A DNA stretch of 18,104 nt. Origin: an uncultured Lachnoclostridium sp. GTDB lineage: Bacteria; Bacillota; Clostridia; Lachnospirales; Lachnospiraceae. Shown here piece after piece: positions 7,282 to 14,726 of this stretch. The stretch's first letter is position 1; each line of letters opens with the position of its first letter. The position numbers and the translations under genes are program-made. The stretch spans positions 1 through 18,104 of the forward strand of contig CAJMFH010000040.1 of assembly GCA_905212635.1 (NCBI GenBank), in the 5' to 3' direction. The notes beneath the pieces are model-generated. The model did not search any database. It was given only the letters and a program-made list of their open reading frames with translations, and was not told where the DNA came from.

Positions 7282-9192
7282 TTACTCAACCGGAATTGCA
7301 ATTTTCACTTCAAATTTTTCCTCACCCACTTCTACATTCATCATGCCGTCGTATTTTTCCACAACTTTTTCTACCGACCAGATTCCCACACCATCGCCGG
7401 CATGTTTGGACGATTGAAACCGTTTTCCCCGCTTTTTAATCCCGCCTTCGTAATAGTTCGTAGTCGAAATCAGATACATGGCACCCTCCTGTTTGCCGTA
7501 AAATTCTATTTTCCGTTTTTCACGGGAAAGTGTGCGGGAAGCATCGATCGCATTTTCCATTAAATTTCCGATGATAATACAAAATTCCACTTCGGGAACC
7601 GGCAAATGTTCATCAGCAGAAACACGGATCACTGTTTCGATCTCACTCTGCCCTGCATTATCCTCGTAATACTGCAACAGCGCATTGATCACTGTATTTT
7701 TGCAGAACAAAGTTCCCTGACTGCGCCCCTTTTTATGGTATTCACTAAGGTTTGCTACATACTCCGAAACTTTTTCTGATTTTCCCTCTTTGGCAAGCGT
7801 GTCAATAGCATGAAGATGATGCCGAAAATCGTGGCGGATCCGTCGATTGTACTCTACCGTCTCATTTACCTTTTCCATATGGCGGACCTGTATTTTCATC
7901 TGTTTTTCCATTTCCTCATATTGCTTTTGCAGCAATTCCGCCTGCTTTGCATTTTGAAGAAGCCTTCTCTACAATACAAACCCGCTGGCAAAGATCATAA
8001 CGATTGTCGCCCATTCGGCAAACCATCCACCGTAAATCGGCTCAAATTTGGGATACAGTCGATCCCACATATAACTACAAGCGTAGAATAGCGAACCTGT
8101 CAGCAGCGGAACCCCTTCCGTCTGCTGCCGGTACACCGAAAGCACGGATCTTCCTACAAGATAAAATGCAATGATAATCTTATACCAAAATACAACAAAG
8201 GAAAATCCCACTTCCATACGAAGAGTCAGATGCGCAGAAAAATTTCCATATAAAAATACGATCACACACATGACTGCTGCCAGCACTGCTATGCCATGAC
8301 CTACCCCTTTTTCCATAATATGTCTGGTCTGAGTCAGACGATTATGCAAAAGTACGATCAAAAATGTTATCACATAACCGGACATCAATTCAATCGTGTA
8401 CCACGGATGCACCCGGCACTGCCAGAGATAGTGCACCAGCGGATATCCCATAAACAGAATGCCGCAAAAGGCGATTCCGGTAAAAATCATGACATTTTTC
8501 CTTTGCTCCTGCTCTTTAAGAGAACTCCGGAACTTCGCACAATAATACAATGTAAACAAAATATTGAACGCACACAGCACGGCAATCGTCGTATAAAAAA
8601 TGATACGTCGGTAAACGCGGTGCAGTACCACGCTTTCCGTGCCTAATGCCGGTGGATATGTCATTCCGCTGTAGTAATGTGATTCATCCCTCGTTTCCAG
8701 AATCAGCGTACAGTCGCCCGCCGCCTCAAAAGAATACATTTTTGTCTGTATTCCTTCCCGGTAATTATTGTCAGTTCCATTTTTGCCGGGATCGCCACAT
8801 TGCCCGACAAGTTCTTCATTTACATAAAATCGGTATGCCGAATATATTTCCGGAATTTCGACCCCATAGCGCATTTTTTCCGGCGCAAGTTTAAGATGAA
8901 GCACATACGTCCCGCAGCCATGCGCCTTCCGATATGGATTGTGGTTCGAATAATTATTCACTTCTCCGATTGTCACATATTCCATATAGGCACCTTTCGT
9001 ATCTCCGTTTTTCAGATCTTCCGGAGTCAGAAGCACGCCATAATAAAATTCCCAGTTATCATAGAGATACCGGATTCCCTCATTGGGATCGTTTTTATAT
9101 TTATTGTCATTCCAGTATAAAAAGGTAAAAAAAGCGCAGGAAAAAAGTATCACAACACAAAATGTTATCTGTAATACTTTTCCCTGCCGCAT
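7282..9192 (-). pseudogene. 7TM sensor histidine kinase gene interrupted by one in-frame TAG
   Basis: Read as one unit this is a 636-position sensor kinase. Codons 1-407 encode an N-terminal helix (8-26), an extracytoplasmic sugar-binding-like fold (WEFYYGVLLTPEDL, NPYRKAHGCGTYVLHL, YRFYVNEELVG) and seven membrane helices of 7TMR-DISM type (about 205-407). Codon 408 is TAG (7969-7971). The same frame continues immediately with RRLLQNAKQAELLQKQYEEM, a coiled-coil linker, the phosphoacceptor region RRIRHDFRHHL (His454), the N box NLMENAIDAS and the G box GDGVGIWSVEKVV of a GHKL/AgrC-like ATPase. The gene starts with ATG behind GGAGG, 24 nt after the surface-protein gene. Either a recent nonsense mutation, a sequencing error, or a receptor and kinase made separately; no good internal start with a ribosome binding site is seen for the second half. 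Confidence 0.85.
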
Positions 9193-9216
9193 AGTGTCCT
9201 CCAGTCTCTCTAATAA

Positions 9217-10947
9217 TTATCTGCGTTTCCGGTAGCGCCATACTCCGACAATCGTACCGCCCATAATCACCGCCATGACAGCCGCCAGTGCAGTGTAAAA
9301 GATCCAATGATACATCTTTCTTCCCTGCGAGGATACAGATTGATTCTGAGATTCCGTTTGAATCTCATAAGTTCCGGGTTCATTCACTTCAAATTCAGCC
9401 ACTCCCTGCTCTTCCCTGTATGCTGCTTTCGCAACCGTATCACCGTTTTTGTTTTTCACATTCAAAACAGCGGCGTCGCCCATATCCGGGTACGGGACAC
9501 GTACTTTCGCTCCCTGTAATTTTTCAACCGCCGTACCATCCAGCTTCGTAACCTGAATGGATATTTTTCCGGTTTTAGTATGTTTTACATGAAGATTGAC
9601 TTTGGCATCTTCCCCTGAAACATTCAGGGTTGCCGATGGCACCGAAACGGTCACTCCATGGTCTGTCATCGTATATTCGCCTGTTGCCGGAGATGCTTTT
9701 ACGGTATCCTGCGTTTCTTTCCCTTCCGCTTTTACCTGCTCTGCATTTTCCGGAATTTTCCCTTCCAAACGTGGTTTTTCTTCTTCAACATCTCCGCCAT
9801 CGCGGTTTCCTTCATAGGATTTGAATTCCACCACGTCTTTTTCTTTCTTCAAACGGAAATACTGCAATTTTTCTCCGCCTGAAGCCACATACATATAATA
9901 ATATTTGTCTTCCTGCAAATGTTCATTTTTCAGATAAAGAAGCGGATATTCCTGCATTTCATCCAGCCAGTAATTGTCTGCCGAATATTCTGTAAATTCG
10001 GTCTGTTCGAGTTCATTCTGTGCCAATTCTTTATCGGATTGTACATAATAAATTTTAATTTCTTTGTCGTTTTCTCCGAGCCATGAAAATACGGTGTAAC
10101 CCGGGATCATTTCTCCTATTTTATACATTGCACAGGGATCTTCCGCCACATAAACCTGTATTTCCACCGTTTTGTTCTCTTCCGACAGGAAAAAGGTTTC
10201 CTGCTGTTCATTATTGATCTGTAACTGTACTTTAACCGAATATTCCCCTGCTTTGGTAAAATCTACCTCCGAAAGGTCAATATCCTCCACTTCCAGGCAG
10301 ACACCATCGTACAGATCGACTTCACTGCTCAAACCATAGGCTGCTCCAAAAGCCTCTGTAATCTGCTGCTGTAACTGCGCTGCCGCATTCTCACTTTCTT
10401 CCTGTGACTGAACCGGGATAAGCCAGTTTCTTCTATATACCATTTCTTCCGGGAAATAATCAATTTCAACATTTTCTTCATAGGCAGAACGCAATTGAAA
10501 TTTCATAGTAAACGAAGATTCACAGTCATCTGAAAACGCCAATCCTTCCAATGTTGTAAATTGCAGCCGGACTTCCTGTTCTTCCGTGGACCGGGTATCA
10601 AAATCACTCAGCTCAAATTCCACAAAAAGAGGAACCCCGGTATACGTTATACCATCCTCAACCACCTTACAGGTAAAGAAACCGTCACACAATTCTTCCA
10701 GATATTCTTTTATCTCCTTTTTATCACAATTCACCTCAAACGATGTCTCTGTATGATTTTTCAGATACGAAACCGCCCATTGATTTTCGATTTCTAAAAT
10801 GCTGCCATTTTGAAATGTATGGTCCTCTTCATAGACAATTTCTTCCCGTTCTTCCGCTCTTCCAGGAATCCCCGGAAGAAGGCAGAGGGCAGCTATCATC
10901 CCCAGAAACCATAGTTTGATTCCATTTTTCAAACAACCATTTTTCAT
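9217..10947 (-). CDS. Putative cell-surface protein with signal peptide and C-terminal membrane anchor
   Basis: No family recognised. The 576-residue product has a signal peptide (MKNGCLKNGIKLWFLGMIAA to about residue 31, PGRAEE). A long acidic extracellular region rich in Glu, Gln and Tyr follows, then a beta-rich domain (about 420-535: VTVSVPSATLNVSG, AVLNVKNKNGDTVAKAAY, GVAEFEVNEPGTYEIQTE). A single membrane helix (about 545-568) ends in WRYRKRR facing the cytoplasm. Its ATG overlaps the stop of the response regulator gene (ATGA) and its stop is 24 nt before the sensor kinase, so it is cotranscribed with a two-component system. It may be an accessory sensor or ligand-presenting protein; this is inferred from context only. 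Confidence 0.85.
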   Translation of the reverse strand: MKNGCLKNGIKLWFLGMIAALCLLPGIPGRAEEREEIVYEEDHTFQNGSILEIENQWAVSYLKNHTETSFEVNCDKKEIKEYLEELCDGFFTCKVVEDGITYTGVPLFVEFELSDFDTRSTEEQEVRLQFTTLEGLAFSDDCESSFTMKFQLRSAYEENVEIDYFPEEMVYRRNWLIPVQSQEESENAAAQLQQQITEAFGAAYGLSSEVDLYDGVCLEVEDIDLSEVDFTKAGEYSVKVQLQINNEQQETFFLSEENKTVEIQVYVAEDPCAMYKIGEMIPGYTVFSWLGENDKEIKIYYVQSDKELAQNELEQTEFTEYSADNYWLDEMQEYPLLYLKNEHLQEDKYYYMYVASGGEKLQYFRLKKEKDVVEFKSYEGNRDGGDVEEEKPRLEGKIPENAEQVKAEGKETQDTVKASPATGEYTMTDHGVTVSVPSATLNVSGEDAKVNLHVKHTKTGKISIQVTKLDGTAVEKLQGAKVRVPYPDMGDAAVLNVKNKNGDTVAKAAYREEQGVAEFEVNEPGTYEIQTESQNQSVSSQGRKMYHWIFYTALAAVMAVIMGGTIVGVWRYRKRR

Positions 10948-11666
10948 TCCTGCAAATGCATCCTTTCTGTCATAAATGAAAGATATTCCTGCTTAATCTT
11001 CGATTTATTACGCAAATGAAGCGGAACACTTTCCCCATTCTTCAAACGAAACATTTCTGATTCTACTTTTTCAATCGCTTCCATATTTACTAAAACTCCC
11101 CGGCGGCACATCAAAAAACGCCGGTCTTTCAATAATATCCCCGATATCTCTGCAAACGTAGAAGAGGTCAAAAATACATGATTCTTTGTATGTACCGCAG
11201 TTTTTCTCTTTATCGTATCCAGAAAGTAAATGTTATGGTATTCCAGCTGGACCTCTACCCGTTCGCTGACAAAATCCAGTACCGGCTCTTCAAAGCCCTT
11301 TTGCTGCTGGTATTTGTCCATCGCCTGTATGAAATCCTCTTCAGAATACGGTTTCAGCAAATAATACAGCGCATGTACTGCATAACTTGCCACACCAAAT
11401 TCATCCGAAGTGGACTGAAACACAATAGACACTTCGGAATCCTTTTGATATACTTCTCTTGCCACTTCCATCCCATTTTTCCGTTTCATATAAATGTCCA
11501 GAAAAACAAGATCATACTCATCCTTGGCAAATTGGTCCAAAAATTCCTCTCCCGATGAGAACTCGACAATTTCGTAGGGAACATTCCGGGTAGCAAAATA
11601 TTTTTTTATATATGAAACCAGGCATATTCTGTCGCGGTGCATATCATCTACTATCGCAATTTTCAA
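10944..11666 (-). CDS. LytTR-type response regulator
   Basis: A 240-residue regulator. The receiver domain has the acidic pair Asp7-Asp8, phosphoacceptor Asp57 (LVFLDIY), the Ser/Thr switch in FQSTS and Lys105 in LLKP, so it looks functional. The C-terminal LytTR DNA-binding domain covers about 130-240 (IYFLDTIKRKTAVHTKN, FLMCRRGVLVNMEAIEKV). The start is a TTG at 11666, with GAGGTGG six bases upstream; an ATG only 4 nt upstream is out of frame and gives eight codons then a stop. The gene has its own promoter and is coupled by ATGA to the surface-protein gene, then the sensor kinase. It is the natural partner of that kinase. Confidence 0.95.
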   Translation of the reverse strand: MKIAIVDDMHRDRICLVSYIKKYFATRNVPYEIVEFSSGEEFLDQFAKDEYDLVFLDIYMKRKNGMEVAREVYQKDSEVSIVFQSTSDEFGVASYAVHALYYLLKPYSEEDFIQAMDKYQQQKGFEEPVLDFVSERVEVQLEYHNIYFLDTIKRKTAVHTKNHVFLTSSTFAEISGILLKDRRFLMCRRGVLVNMEAIEKVESEMFRLKNGESVPLHLRNKSKIKQEYLSFMTERMHLQE

Positions 11667-11697
11667 CCATGACCACCTCTAGCATAAAGATAATTTT

Positions 11698-11727
11698 ATT
11701 ATACAATATCCACGCCTGAAAAGTCAA
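11698..11727 (-). promoter_or_regulatory. Sigma-A promoter of the regulator/surface protein/kinase operon
   Basis: Minus-strand TTGACT (11722-11727) and TATAAT (11698-11703) are separated by 18 bp, about 30 bp before the TTG start. It lies between the two LytTR genes. No terminator is seen between them, so readthrough from the upstream gene is also possible. Confidence 0.75.
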
Positions 11728-11753
11728 TAAATTGCATGATATTTATGCTGATA

Positions 11754-12473
11754 TCACGACATTTGCGTTGTAAGTGTCTCATAAATCGTTTTTTGAAGGC
11801 GAACCGGCACCGGAATACTGATATCTTCCTGAAGTGCCACTTCTTCCTTGGTAAACATTTTAATGTGTATCGTATTGATCACATAACTCTTTCCTACCAT
11901 AATGAAATTATCACGGTCCGCCAGCTGCTGATACAAGGTGGAGAGACTCACATAACTCCGATAGGACTGACCTCGGTCAGTATGTATCACGGAATAATGA
12001 TTATCGGATTCAATATGCGATATTTTAGACAGCGGCATCTGAATGCACTGTCTTTTTACAAAAAATTCCAATTGCTCCACTTCCATTGAATACCGGTAAT
12101 ACAATCGCTTCAAAATGTGATTAAGCTGCTCCTGCAAATTTTTCCCATACCACACATATCCTTCTGCACAAAAGGCATAGCCATCATATGCATACCCAAT
12201 TGATTCCGACACCAGCACAAGACTGATATCCATTTTTTTCTCAAAAATTTTGTGAGCAAGATTCAGTCCGGAATACTTCATATCAAACGAATCCGGATTA
12301 ACAAATAAGACGGCTGGTTTACTTTTACGCTGTTTCAATGCCGTAATTACCTCTCCCGGCCGCTGAAACGTATTGATCTGGCTGACTGCGCCGGCATTTT
12401 CCAAAAATCTTTTTATCATTCTCTCAAGATTTTCACTTCTTGAAATATCCTGTTCTAAAATCCATACTTTCAT
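11754..12473 (-). CDS. Atypical LytTR regulator with degenerate receiver
   Basis: A 239-residue protein with the two-domain shape of a LytTR response regulator. The phosphoacceptor position is Asn59 (VLFVNPDSF, where the family has LxLD), and the acidic pair is reduced to Glu7-Gln8 (WILEQD). Phosphorylation of the normal kind is unlikely. The LytTR domain (about 135-239) looks intact: IQMPLSKISHIESDNHYSVIHT, YRSYVSLSTLYQQL, FIMVGKSYVINTIHIKMF. ATG at 12473 follows AAAGGGATGA. Divergent from the small lipoprotein gene and followed by the phosphorylatable LytTR regulator. Probably a phosphorylation-independent DNA-binding protein; its target is unknown. Confidence 0.9.
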   Translation of the reverse strand: MKVWILEQDISRSENLERMIKRFLENAGAVSQINTFQRPGEVITALKQRKSKPAVLFVNPDSFDMKYSGLNLAHKIFEKKMDISLVLVSESIGYAYDGYAFCAEGYVWYGKNLQEQLNHILKRLYYRYSMEVEQLEFFVKRQCIQMPLSKISHIESDNHYSVIHTDRGQSYRSYVSLSTLYQQLADRDNFIMVGKSYVINTIHIKMFTKEEVALQEDISIPVPVRLQKTIYETLTTQMS

Positions 12474-12551
12474 TGTTTATCATCCCTTTCTGTATACTAT
12501 TATAAAATATTTTTTCCGTTTATGGTATGTCGTTTGAAACAAAAAATGTGC

Positions 12552-12611
12552 TTTTCGCGCAATTTTCGCAGAAGTTCTATTGACATTTTCGATGATTTAA
12601 CAACATTTTCG
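12552..12611. repeat. Four spaced TTTTCG direct repeats upstream of the lipoprotein promoter
   Basis: TTTTCG starts at 12552, 12563, 12586 and 12606; the last three extend to ATTTTCG and the last two to ACATTTTCG. Spacings of 11, 23 and 20 bp approximate one, two and two helical turns, so the copies would face one side of the DNA. This resembles an activator-binding array. It lies between the divergent LytTR gene and the lipoprotein promoter. The copies do not match the classic ACnGTTnAG LytTR site. Confidence 0.5.
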
Positions 12612-12625
12612 TAAAAGCGCTTGCA
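12612..12625. promoter_or_regulatory. cre-like operator overlapping the lipoprotein -35 box
   Basis: TAAAAGCGCTTGCA matches 12 of 14 positions of the palindromic CcpA cre pattern TGAAARCGYTTTCA, with the central GCGC. It covers most of the -35 hexamer, the usual placement for repression. A different LacI-family protein could also be the binder. Confidence 0.5.
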
Positions 12626-12649
12626 TTTCTCCGTATTGTCAGATATAAT
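12621..12649 (+). promoter_or_regulatory. Sigma-A promoter of the lipoprotein gene
   Basis: TTGCAT (12621-12626), 17-bp spacer, TATAAT (12644-12649), about 40 bp ahead of the start codon. Strong match to consensus. Confidence 0.88.
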
Positions 12650-12688
12650 AACACACGAGTTAAAAAAACATAAAGGAGAAATAAAACT

Positions 12689-13267
12689 ATGAAAAAGAAA
12701 TTATTAACACTTGGTTTAGTTGCTCTCATGTCCTTTACTTTGGTAGCATGCGGAGACAAGAAAGAAACCACTACAACTACTACAACAGCAACTCAGGCAC
12801 CTAAGGCTACAGAAGCTCCAAAAGCAACTGAGGAAGCTAAGTCAGATTCTTCCGATGATACATCATCTTCTGACGACAGCAGTTCTTCAGGACAGGTTAC
12901 TTCTATGAAAGATCTGGAAGGAATCCTTACTACCGGATATGCCGGAACACCTGAGGATGACGATGATTCTGCAATCCTTCTTGCTATGAACGATGAGGGA
13001 ACATTCTCTGTATTGGTAGTTGTTGATGCAAAATCTAACGAAAATGCAAGTTTTGTCGGCGAGTCTACAGACAATGGCGATGGCACTATGACGATCAACG
13101 ATGAGTCTTCACAGTTAGCTATTACATTTGGTGTAGAAGACAATGGCGACGGTACATTCACTCTTGATTACGGCGATCTCGGAAAAGCGGTTGTTGCTGA
13201 GTGTGAAGTATCTGAAGTTTTGGACATGATGGATACTGTTGACCAGAATACATCTTCTGTAAACTAA
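12689..13267 (+). CDS. Small acidic lipoprotein of unknown function
   Basis: A 192-residue predicted lipoprotein. The signal MKKKLLTLGLVALMSF ends in lipobox LVAC with Cys21. It is followed by a low-complexity linker: a threonine run (27-33), PKATEAPKATE repeats and a Ser/Asp stretch. The remaining part (about 65-190) is acidic and probably beta-rich, with repeated DNGDGTxT motifs (STDNGDGTMTI and VEDNGDGTFTL) and no cysteines. RBS AAAGGAG ten bases upstream, consensus promoter, own terminator: a single-gene unit likely to be well expressed. No family recognised. It is divergent from the atypical LytTR gene, which may regulate it. Confidence 0.88.
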   Translation: MKKKLLTLGLVALMSFTLVACGDKKETTTTTTTATQAPKATEAPKATEEAKSDSSDDTSSSDDSSSSGQVTSMKDLEGILTTGYAGTPEDDDDSAILLAMNDEGTFSVLVVVDAKSNENASFVGESTDNGDGTMTINDESSQLAITFGVEDNGDGTFTLDYGDLGKAVVAECEVSEVLDMMDTVDQNTSSVN

Positions 13268-13293
13268 TCCTTTTTCTCGACGATATAAAAACA

Positions 13294-13327
13294 GGCAGCC
13301 TTACGAATATTTCTTCGCAAGGCTGCC
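13294..13327. terminator. Bidirectional intrinsic terminator
   Basis: Arms GGCAGCCTT (13294-13302) and AAGGCTGCC (13319-13327), extended by GAA/TTC near the loop. On the plus strand it is followed by ATTTTTATAATAA, serving the lipoprotein; on the minus strand by TGTTTTTATATC, serving the convergent LytTR gene. Confidence 0.93.
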
Positions 13328-13331
13328 ATTT

Positions 13332-14066
13332 TTATAATAAGCCTCTTTTTATCTCTCTTAGAAAATCATATTTTTTCTGCTTTCCCATCAAAATCGCATG
13401 TTTTATCCCTCGTAAATACAAATATCCATTGGCGGCATCGACCCTCTCTATATAATTCCGATTCACGATAACGGAACGGCTGCAAAATAGAAATTGAGGT
13501 GAATCCAGTTCTTCAAACAGTGTACGGCAGCTGCGATATAATATTTTCTGTCTTCCCTTTGTCGTCTCCAAAATAATATCCCTGTCTTTACCCTCTGCCA
13601 TAATAATGTCATTGATAAAAACCGCTTCCAACACCCCTTCTTTGCGAAAGAAAATCTGCCGGTTTTCTGTAACACCCGGGTAAAAACACAACGCCTCAGC
13701 AACCAGTTTTTTCACACTCCCCGCATCAAACGGCTTTTCCACGTAGGCATAACAATGTAGTCTTGCATACATATGCAGTGCTCGGTCTACTAATGTAGAA
13801 AATACAATAACCGGCGTAAATTGATATCTCGTTATCCTCCGGACATTTTGAATAAAAAAGGCACCGGATACATCTCCGCCCCTCTGTCGTGGCTGCAGCA
13901 TGATATCTATAAGAAAAAGATGTATCGTAGTAACGGATATAATCTCATATGCTTTCTCCAAATCATTTGTAATGTAAATGGTATTACCGGGATTCTGTTC
14001 TCTGACGATATTTTCCAATTTTTGTCTTGTGTTCTGATTACTTGTAACGATCAATACTTTTTTCAT
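13332..14066 (-). CDS. LytTR response regulator lacking the receiver acidic pair
   Basis: A 244-residue protein with receiver plus LytTR domain. Phosphoacceptor Asp54 (LFLIDIML), a switch Ser/Thr (VIVFSTL) and the KPF lysine (YVEKPFD) are present. The metal-binding acidic pair near the N-terminus is replaced by Thr8-Ser9 (VLIVTSNQN), so normal phosphorylation is doubtful. The DNA-binding half has IFFRKEGVLEAVFINDIIM and FLFCSRSVIVNRNYIERV. ATG at 14066 is chosen over GTG at 14078 because the GTG is too close to its purine tract. It starts 18 nt after the XRE gene, so the two form an operon. It ends next to the shared terminator. Confidence 0.92.
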   Translation of the reverse strand: MKKVLIVTSNQNTRQKLENIVREQNPGNTIYITNDLEKAYEIISVTTIHLFLIDIMLQPRQRGGDVSGAFFIQNVRRITRYQFTPVIVFSTLVDRALHMYARLHCYAYVEKPFDAGSVKKLVAEALCFYPGVTENRQIFFRKEGVLEAVFINDIIMAEGKDRDIILETTKGRQKILYRSCRTLFEELDSPQFLFCSRSVIVNRNYIERVDAANGYLYLRGIKHAILMGKQKKYDFLREIKRGLL

Positions 14067-14084
14067 ACCAGGCCCCACCCCTTT

Positions 14085-14405
14085 CTAGTTTTTTCTCTGA
14101 CTCTCAATTACATCCGCCCAATGCCGCAGCAGCCTCACAATATCTATTTCGTCTGCCGCTGCAATTTCCGGCACTTCCGTCCCTCCAAAAATAAAATTCA
14201 TATCGCACCGAAATTGAGTCGCAAGAATATAGGCATACACACTCGTCAAACCATTTTGTCCTTTTTCAATCCGATACAGAGCATCGTCCGTGATATGAAA
14301 TGCCTCTGCCACTTCCTTTCGTTCATATCCCATTATTTTTCGATACGCCTTTAGATTTTTACCAATCCTTTCATCAATACTTAAATTTTCTTTGTCTGAT
14401 TTCAT
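14085..14405 (-). CDS. XRE-family helix-turn-helix regulator
   Basis: A 106-residue protein. The Cro/CI-type helix-turn-helix spans about 14-67: IGKNLKAYRKIMGYERKEVA, then FHITDDALYRIEKGQNGLT. The C-terminal 35 residues are acidic and helical, possibly for dimerisation. The start ATG follows GAAAGGAG. First gene of a two-gene operon with an atypical LytTR regulator. Target unknown. Confidence 0.9.
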   Translation of the reverse strand: MKSDKENLSIDERIGKNLKAYRKIMGYERKEVAEAFHITDDALYRIEKGQNGLTSVYAYILATQFRCDMNFIFGGTEVPEIAAADEIDIVRLLRHWADVIESQRKN

Positions 14406-14490
14406 AACGTTTCTCCTTTCATCACTATAATACTTTCTTTTCCATCATACCAATAAATAGGAACTTACGCGGTGGACTGGTTATCCGAAC

Positions 14491-14511
14491 ACTCGGATTA
14501 TTTCTCCGAGT
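14491..14511. repeat. Hairpin in the XRE gene leader
   Basis: ACTCGGA (14491-14497) and TCCGAGT (14505-14511), seven pairs with a seven-base loop. Downstream of the candidate XRE promoter, hence in the leader RNA; it may instead be a palindromic operator. No U tract follows it. Confidence 0.55.
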
Positions 14512-14542
14512 ATACAATTTTTGTAAAATATACATTTGATAT

Positions 14543-14571
14543 ATAGTAATAATAAATAAAAATGGTGCCAA
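14543..14571 (-). promoter_or_regulatory. Candidate sigma-A promoter of the XRE-LytTR operon
   Basis: Minus-strand TTGGCA (14566-14571), 17-bp spacer, TACTAT (14543-14548). It would give a leader of about 130 nt before the XRE start. A weaker alternative with TATTAT lies closer to the gene. Confidence 0.6.
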
Positions 14572-14620
14572 TTTTTGGTTGTTTTGTACAAAGACAGGAT
14601 TACAATACAATCAATCATAT

Positions 14621-14639
14621 TTACCGGCTTAACCGGTAA
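14621..14639. repeat. Palindrome between the rny terminator and the XRE promoter
   Basis: TTACCGG (14621-14627) and CCGGTAA (14633-14639) are perfect inverted repeats around CTTAA. It is upstream of the XRE promoter, so it could be an operator, for instance for the XRE protein itself. As a terminator it would be weak. The rest of 14406-14660 holds no convincing gene. Confidence 0.5.
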
Positions 14640-14661
14640 TTTATTTTGCCGCGGTACAAAA

Positions 14662-14700
14662 AAGGAAAGTATCGAAAATTCTCTTTTCAATACTTTCCTT
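14662..14700 (-). terminator. Intrinsic terminator of rny
   Basis: Minus-strand stem AAGGAAAGTATTGAAAA with TTTTCGATACTTTCCTT (17 pairs including one G-U), followed by TTTTT. It begins 27 nt after the rny stop. Confidence 0.92.
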
Positions 14701-14726
14701 ACTTTTAGACATAGTAAATGATCTGC

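Noticed and set aside
7282..7935. Independent kinase gene starting at TTG 7935
   Set aside because: The purine tract before TTG is only 2 nt away and the frame is continuous with the upstream receptor; an interrupted single gene explains it better.
12577..12771. Minus-strand open frame across the lipoprotein promoter
   Set aside because: It overlaps a consensus promoter and the start of a convincing lipoprotein gene, and has no ribosome binding site.
14425..14690. Short minus-strand frames between XRE and rny
   Set aside because: They overlap a terminator and promoter-like AT-rich DNA, lack good ribosome binding sites, and encode no recognisable protein.
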